From the NCBI GenBank assembly GCA_009776905.1, contig WRMX01000068.1:1-16008 (forward strand): a stretch of 16,008 bases of DNA, given 5' to 3'. This document shows positions 13,065 through 16,008 of this stretch, piece by piece (within the stretch, counting starts at the first letter, position 1; each line of letters starts with the position of its first letter). The notes beneath the pieces were generated by a model that made no database searches, was not told the origin of the DNA, and saw nothing but the letters and a program-made list of their open reading frames with translations. Source of the stretch: Oscillospiraceae bacterium. GTDB lineage: Bacteria > Bacillota > Clostridia > Oscillospirales > Oscillospiraceae. The position numbers were made by a program, and so were the translations under genes.

Positions 13065-14519
13065 CTATGGCATGTCAGGGTCGACGTCGGGGAGCAGGAG
13101 CGATTCAAGCGACATCAGCTCGCCGAGTTCAAGGCTCAAAAGATGCTTTATCGGGACTGCGAGATTCAGATTTTGGCCGTATGAGAACGAGCTTGACGTT
13201 ACGCCCACGACCTGGCCGAGCGTGTTAAGCAACGGGCTGCCGCCGCTTCCGAACGAAATCGGAGCCGTGAACTGAATGAGCTGTTCGTTGCCGACCTCGC
13301 GATTGACGTTTGAGACGATGCCGGCTGACATCGAGTTGATGTATGAAATCGGGCTGCCGATCGTATAGACATCGTTGCCTGTTTCAAGCATGTCCGAATC
13401 CCCGATTATCAGAAAGCTCCGCCCGGCGCCAGCGGGGCCGGGCACGGTATTTGCGCCAGACCCGGCAACAGAGCCAGACCCGGTATTTGCATCGGACCCG
13501 GCAGCGGAGCCAAGCCCGGCATTTGCAATGGTCTCGCCAGCTGCGCCAGACCCGGCGTCCTCACCGAATCCGACATCGGACCCGGCAGCGGCTTCAAGCT
13601 CAAAGATGATGAGGTTGAACTCTTCGCTGATCGCGCGGACGCCTTTCATTTTCATGACATCGCCGCTATATAGCGTGATATCCGCGCTCACAGCGCCGTC
13701 AATGACATGGCGGTTTGAGACGGCAAGGCCGGACTCCGAAATGAAGAACCCGCTCGATGTCCTGATGGATTTTCCATCGGCATCGAACGTCTCTATCATA
13801 AAAACAGCGTCGCAGTTACGCTGGAATATCAGCTCAGCCGGGATTTTTGACGCGATGCTGAAGCTCACGCGCGAATAAGGATCTGCCAGGCGGACCATGA
13901 CGGCGCATGCCTCGGCGCGCGTGATGTTGGCATTTGGGAAAAACGTCCCGAAGCGGTCGGAACCGGACAACACGCCGCTGCGGTATAAAGCGTACACGGC
14001 GTCGCGGTAGCCCGCGTCGTGCGGGACGTCGCAAATGCCGAAATTGTTTATTTCGTTGATTATGGCGAAAGCTTCGGGAGGCAGCGCGCTATAGACCAGC
14101 TCCGCAAAGCCGGCGCGCGTGATGGGGACCGCGCTGCCGACATATGATGAGAACGCCGGGACATATTCCGTGAAATCGGCCGTCCCCATAAGAAAAACGC
14201 TGCGAAGCCTCGCCGCCAACGTCGCAGCGTCAGAGCGCGTGAGAAGCCCGCCCGGATCGAACTTGTCCGGGCTTTTGCCTCGTATTAGGCCGTAATTATA
14301 CGCATCCTCGACGTAACTGGCGAACCAATCCGTTTCGCTCACGTCGAGGAATTGTCCGGCGGTGTAATCGCCTGTATACTCAAAGTTGCCAAAACCGGCG
14401 GATACCGAAGGCGGTTCTGCCAAAGAAGCCAACAGCATGGCCGACGCAGGCGGTGCCGCAAATGAGGCCAAGAGCGTGACCGCCGCGACGGCCGATATGA
14501 ATTTAACGAAAACTTTCAT
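13065..14519 (-). CDS. Secreted SLH protein with degenerate trypsin-like (HtrA-type) protease domain
   Basis: 484 residues. The signal peptide is about residues 1-27 (cleavage near ASA). Residues 58-212 hold SLH motifs (DKFDPGGLLTRSDAATLAARL, residues 85-105, and FFPNANITRAEACAVMVRLA, 193-212), which suggest cell-wall anchoring. Residues 228-465 resemble a chymotrypsin/HtrA fold: SSGFFISESGLAVSNRHVIDG (His at 271), a strand EEFNLIIFELE where the family usually has Asp (here N302), and APISFGSGGSPLLN where GNSGG/GSSGS is expected. There the nucleophile position is G426, so two of three triad residues appear lost. A Gly/Ser/Ala-rich insert (312-367) with 12-residue repeats sits between them. 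No PDZ domain is seen. ATG 14519 lies 6 bp after the upstream stop; its AAGGAG is 16 bases away, so translation is probably coupled. Confidence 0.85.
   Translation of the reverse strand: MKVFVKFISAVAAVTLLASFAAPPASAMLLASLAEPPSVSAGFGNFEYTGDYTAGQFLDVSETDWFASYVEDAYNYGLIRGKSPDKFDPGGLLTRSDAATLAARLRSVFLMGTADFTEYVPAFSSYVGSAVPITRAGFAELVYSALPPEAFAIINEINNFGICDVPHDAGYRDAVYALYRSGVLSGSDRFGTFFPNANITRAEACAVMVRLADPYSRVSFSIASKIPAELIFQRNCDAVFMIETFDADGKSIRTSSGFFISESGLAVSNRHVIDGAVSADITLYSGDVMKMKGVRAISEEFNLIIFELEAAAGSDVGFGEDAGSGAAGETIANAGLGSAAGSDANTGSGSVAGSGANTVPGPAGAGRSFLIIGDSDMLETGNDVYTIGSPISYINSMSAGIVSNVNREVGNEQLIQFTAPISFGSGGSPLLNTLGQVVGVTSSSFSYGQNLNLAVPIKHLLSLELGELMSLESLLLPDVDPDMP
13419..13526 (-). repeat. 36-bp coding repeats in the SLH protease-like gene
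   Basis: About three in-frame units encode ANAGLGSAAGSD, ANTGSGSVAGSG and ANTVPGPAGAGR (residues 332-367). The insert is flexible and surface-like, placed between the pseudo-Asp and pseudo-Ser regions of the protease fold. Confidence 0.88.
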
Positions 14520-14525
14520 CTAGCG

Positions 14526-15146
14526 TCAGAGATTACTCCTTTCGAGCAACATCGCCTTGATTACGGCGACAGCGCCATCGATCCCTGAGAAAGAGCTATT
14601 TATGACAAGATCATAATTCTCTATGCTGCCCCATTGGCGGCTGGTATAATATTTATAGTAATTGATGCGGCTCTTATCGATCTTTTTGATCCTGTCGAGA
14701 GCGTTTTGCTGCGGCAGGTCATAATGCTCGACGGCATGGCGCACGCGGTCATCGAGATTGGCGCGGATGAATATGGCTATCACATCAGGCTCGTTGCGCA
14801 AGATATAATGCGCGCAGCGTCCAACGATGACGCAGCTCCCTTGCGAAGCAAGCTCCTTGATGACGGCCGATTGGGCGAGGAAAACCTTGTCTGTGACAGG
14901 GGTGTCGTAATACGATATGGAATCATAGCTGGAATAGGCGGAGTATTTCAGGTTGTGCAGAAAAGTGTTCGGGATGCTCTCATCGCTTTTCTCGATGAAA
15001 CCTGCGGACATCCCGCTTTTTTGGGCTGCCATTTGAATGATTTCCTTGTCATAAAACGGTATGTCGAGTTCCTTTGCAAGAAGCTCGCCAATGTGTCTTC
15101 CGCCGCTGCCGTATTCGCGGCTGATCGCGATAATGTGCTTGTCCAT
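14526..15146 (-). CDS. Cytidylate kinase-like family protein (AAA_26 / Cytidylate_kin2)
   Basis: 206 residues from ATG 15146, six bases after GGAGGT. The frame could extend to 15221, but that part lacks a ribosome site and family similarity. The P-loop is ISREYGSGGRHIGE (8-21), typical of the cytidylate kinase-like family common in Clostridia. PFYDKEII (30-37) and SCVIVGRCAHYIL (108-120) are further family blocks, and the lid region RIKKIDKSRINYYKYYT is basic. The family is predicted to phosphorylate a nucleotide or other small molecule; the true substrate is unknown, and it is distinct from the housekeeping Cmk. Its stop lies six bases before the SLH protease-like start, so both are likely co-transcribed. 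Confidence 0.88.
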   Translation of the reverse strand: MDKHIIAISREYGSGGRHIGELLAKELDIPFYDKEIIQMAAQKSGMSAGFIEKSDESIPNTFLHNLKYSAYSSYDSISYYDTPVTDKVFLAQSAVIKELASQGSCVIVGRCAHYILRNEPDVIAIFIRANLDDRVRHAVEHYDLPQQNALDRIKKIDKSRINYYKYYTSRQWGSIENYDLVINSSFSGIDGAVAVIKAMLLERSNL

Positions 15147-15249
15147 ATTTGTACCTCCATCGCTAAACAAGATATAATTTGCGCGTGCTAAAACAGGTGC
15201 TGTTATAATGCGAGGGATCATCTGAAAAATAATAATGCAATACGAATGT

Positions 15250-15264
15250 CAGTATGATATACTG
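15250..15264. promoter_or_regulatory. 15-bp palindrome in the divergent kinase/metH spacer
   Basis: CAGTAT-GAT-ATACTG, a perfect six-base dyad with a three-base centre, lies just upstream of the metH promoter. It may be an operator for either gene. The half site TATACTG recurs at 15293-15299 around the metH -10. Confidence 0.35.
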
Positions 15265-15267
15265 TCG

Positions 15268-15296
15268 TTGCGTTTTTCCTATATAAATAATATATA
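15268..15296 (+). promoter_or_regulatory. Promoter of the MetH-like gene
   Basis: TTGCGT (15268-15273), 17-base spacer, TATATA (15291-15296) in an AT-rich stretch. The start would be near 15303, giving a leader of about 45 nt, too short for a SAM riboswitch. Confidence 0.5.
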
Positions 15297-15348
15297 CTGA
15301 TGAAATGGGCTTGTCAAGAAGCAAATTCAAATGGGGTGAGGGTTGCAT

Positions 15349-16008
15349 ATGCTATTTGACTCATATGGAGAATATGTCTTTTACGACGGGGCCATGGGCA
15401 CGATGCTGCAAAGACGCGGGCTCGAGCCCGGGCTAAGGCCGGACGTGATGAACATTACCGCTCCCGACGTTGTCGAGGGCGTGTACCGTCTGTATCTCGA
15501 AGCGGGCAGCGAGATCATTTGCACGAACACGTTTGGCGCGAATGCGGACGCGCTGCGCCATACCGGGCATTCGCCTGAGGACATCATTGCCACCGGCGTT
15601 TCGATAGCGCGGCGAGCGGCGGAGCGGGCCTTCGAAGAAAACGTTATTCGCAATGGCGTGGGCGGCTCTGCTTCCGCAACGACGCGCGCTGCCAAAGTCG
15701 CGCTCGACATCGGGCCGATAGGCAAACTCATGGAGCCGATGGGCGACCTTGAATACGAAGGCGCTTATGATCTTTTTAAGCAACAGGCGATAGCGGGGGA
15801 GAATGCCGGTGCCGATTTGGCGGCGATCGAGACAATGAGCGACATCACGGAGATGAAGGCCGCAATATCGGCAATCGTCGAGAACACGAATCTGCCTGTT
15901 TTCGCAACCATGACTTTTGGCGCTTCGGGGAAAACATACCTTGGCTTTTCCGCTGAGGATTTTGCGAAAACTGCCGAATCGGCGGGCGCTGACGCCATCG
16001 GAATCAAC
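15349..16008 (+). CDS. metH: Methionine synthase (MetH-like), N-terminal homocysteine methyltransferase domain, cut by window edge
   Basis: 220 codons up to the right edge; the C-terminal part is missing. ATG 15349 follows GAGGG by six bases. It opens with the homocysteine S-methyltransferase domain: FYDGAMGTMLQRRGL (residues 11-25), EIICTNTFGAN (55-65), LDIGPIGKLMEP (118-129) and the barrel-strand blocks AAIETMSD and PVFATMTFG. These use a zinc-bound cysteine set (partly beyond the window) to activate homocysteine. In full-length cobalamin-dependent MetH, folate- and B12-binding domains follow. A shorter stand-alone homocysteine methyltransferase or a split Clostridia-type MetH cannot be excluded. 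It is divergent from the cytidylate kinase-like gene. Confidence 0.85.
   Translation, partial: MLFDSYGEYVFYDGAMGTMLQRRGLEPGLRPDVMNITAPDVVEGVYRLYLEAGSEIICTNTFGANADALRHTGHSPEDIIATGVSIARRAAERAFEENVIRNGVGGSASATTRAAKVALDIGPIGKLMEPMGDLEYEGAYDLFKQQAIAGENAGADLAAIETMSDITEMKAAISAIVENTNLPVFATMTFGASGKTYLGFSAEDFAKTAESAGADAIGIN

Noticed and set aside
15147..15221. N-terminal extension of the cytidylate kinase-like protein
   Set aside because: A GGAGGT site six bases before ATG 15146 and the immediate P-loop support the shorter form.
15300..15348. SAM or cobalamin riboswitch before metH
   Set aside because: The predicted leader is only about 45 nt with no conserved core elements.

Overview
The window looks like a chromosomal segment of a Gram-positive, probably anaerobic Clostridia-type bacterium. 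Supporting signs are strong GGAGG ribosome sites, two secreted proteins with S-layer homology (SLH) motifs, a thioredoxin reductase-like flavoprotein without NADPH motifs, a TSCPD protein, an AAA_26-type cytidylate kinase-like protein and intrinsic terminators. This is inferred from gene content only. No rRNA, tRNA or CRISPR array was seen.

Layout. 1-1571 (-): the 5' part of a secreted SLH protein with a short foldable leader. 1572-2150: non-coding, with a 43-bp tandem duplication and a minus-strand terminator. 2151-3008 (+): an Rpn/PD-(D/E)XK nuclease-transposase protein. 3129-5419 (-): an accessory, resistance-like cassette, read from a promoter at 5391-5419 through a 210-nt leader with nested short ORFs and a terminator, then a frameshifted small gene, a GNAT-methyltransferase fusion and a second GNAT. 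The cassette lies between two direct copies of about 204 bp from the Rpn gene; the right copy (5515-5718) is only a 3' fragment. 6015-6873 (+): operator-like repeats, a promoter, a compact structured RNA ending in a terminator-like hairpin, and a DUF3800 protein. I consider this RNA-DUF3800 unit and the cassette leader the most interesting parts.

7006-8028 (-) is a zinc medium-chain dehydrogenase, divergent from a lipoate-protein ligase (8126-9331, +) that carries an in-frame minisatellite. A TSCPD protein (9479-9712, +) overlaps the 3' end of glnS (9666-11378, -). Divergent from glnS is a thioredoxin reductase-like/thioredoxin pair (11587-12853, +). Two minus genes follow: an SLH protein with a degenerate trypsin-like domain, and a cytidylate kinase-like protein. 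The window ends in the N-terminal homocysteine methyltransferase domain of a MetH-like protein (+).

A recurring theme is short tandem repeats (16, 18, 26, about 37, 36 and 43 bp). Some are translated in frame, and others begin exactly at stop codons of housekeeping genes.
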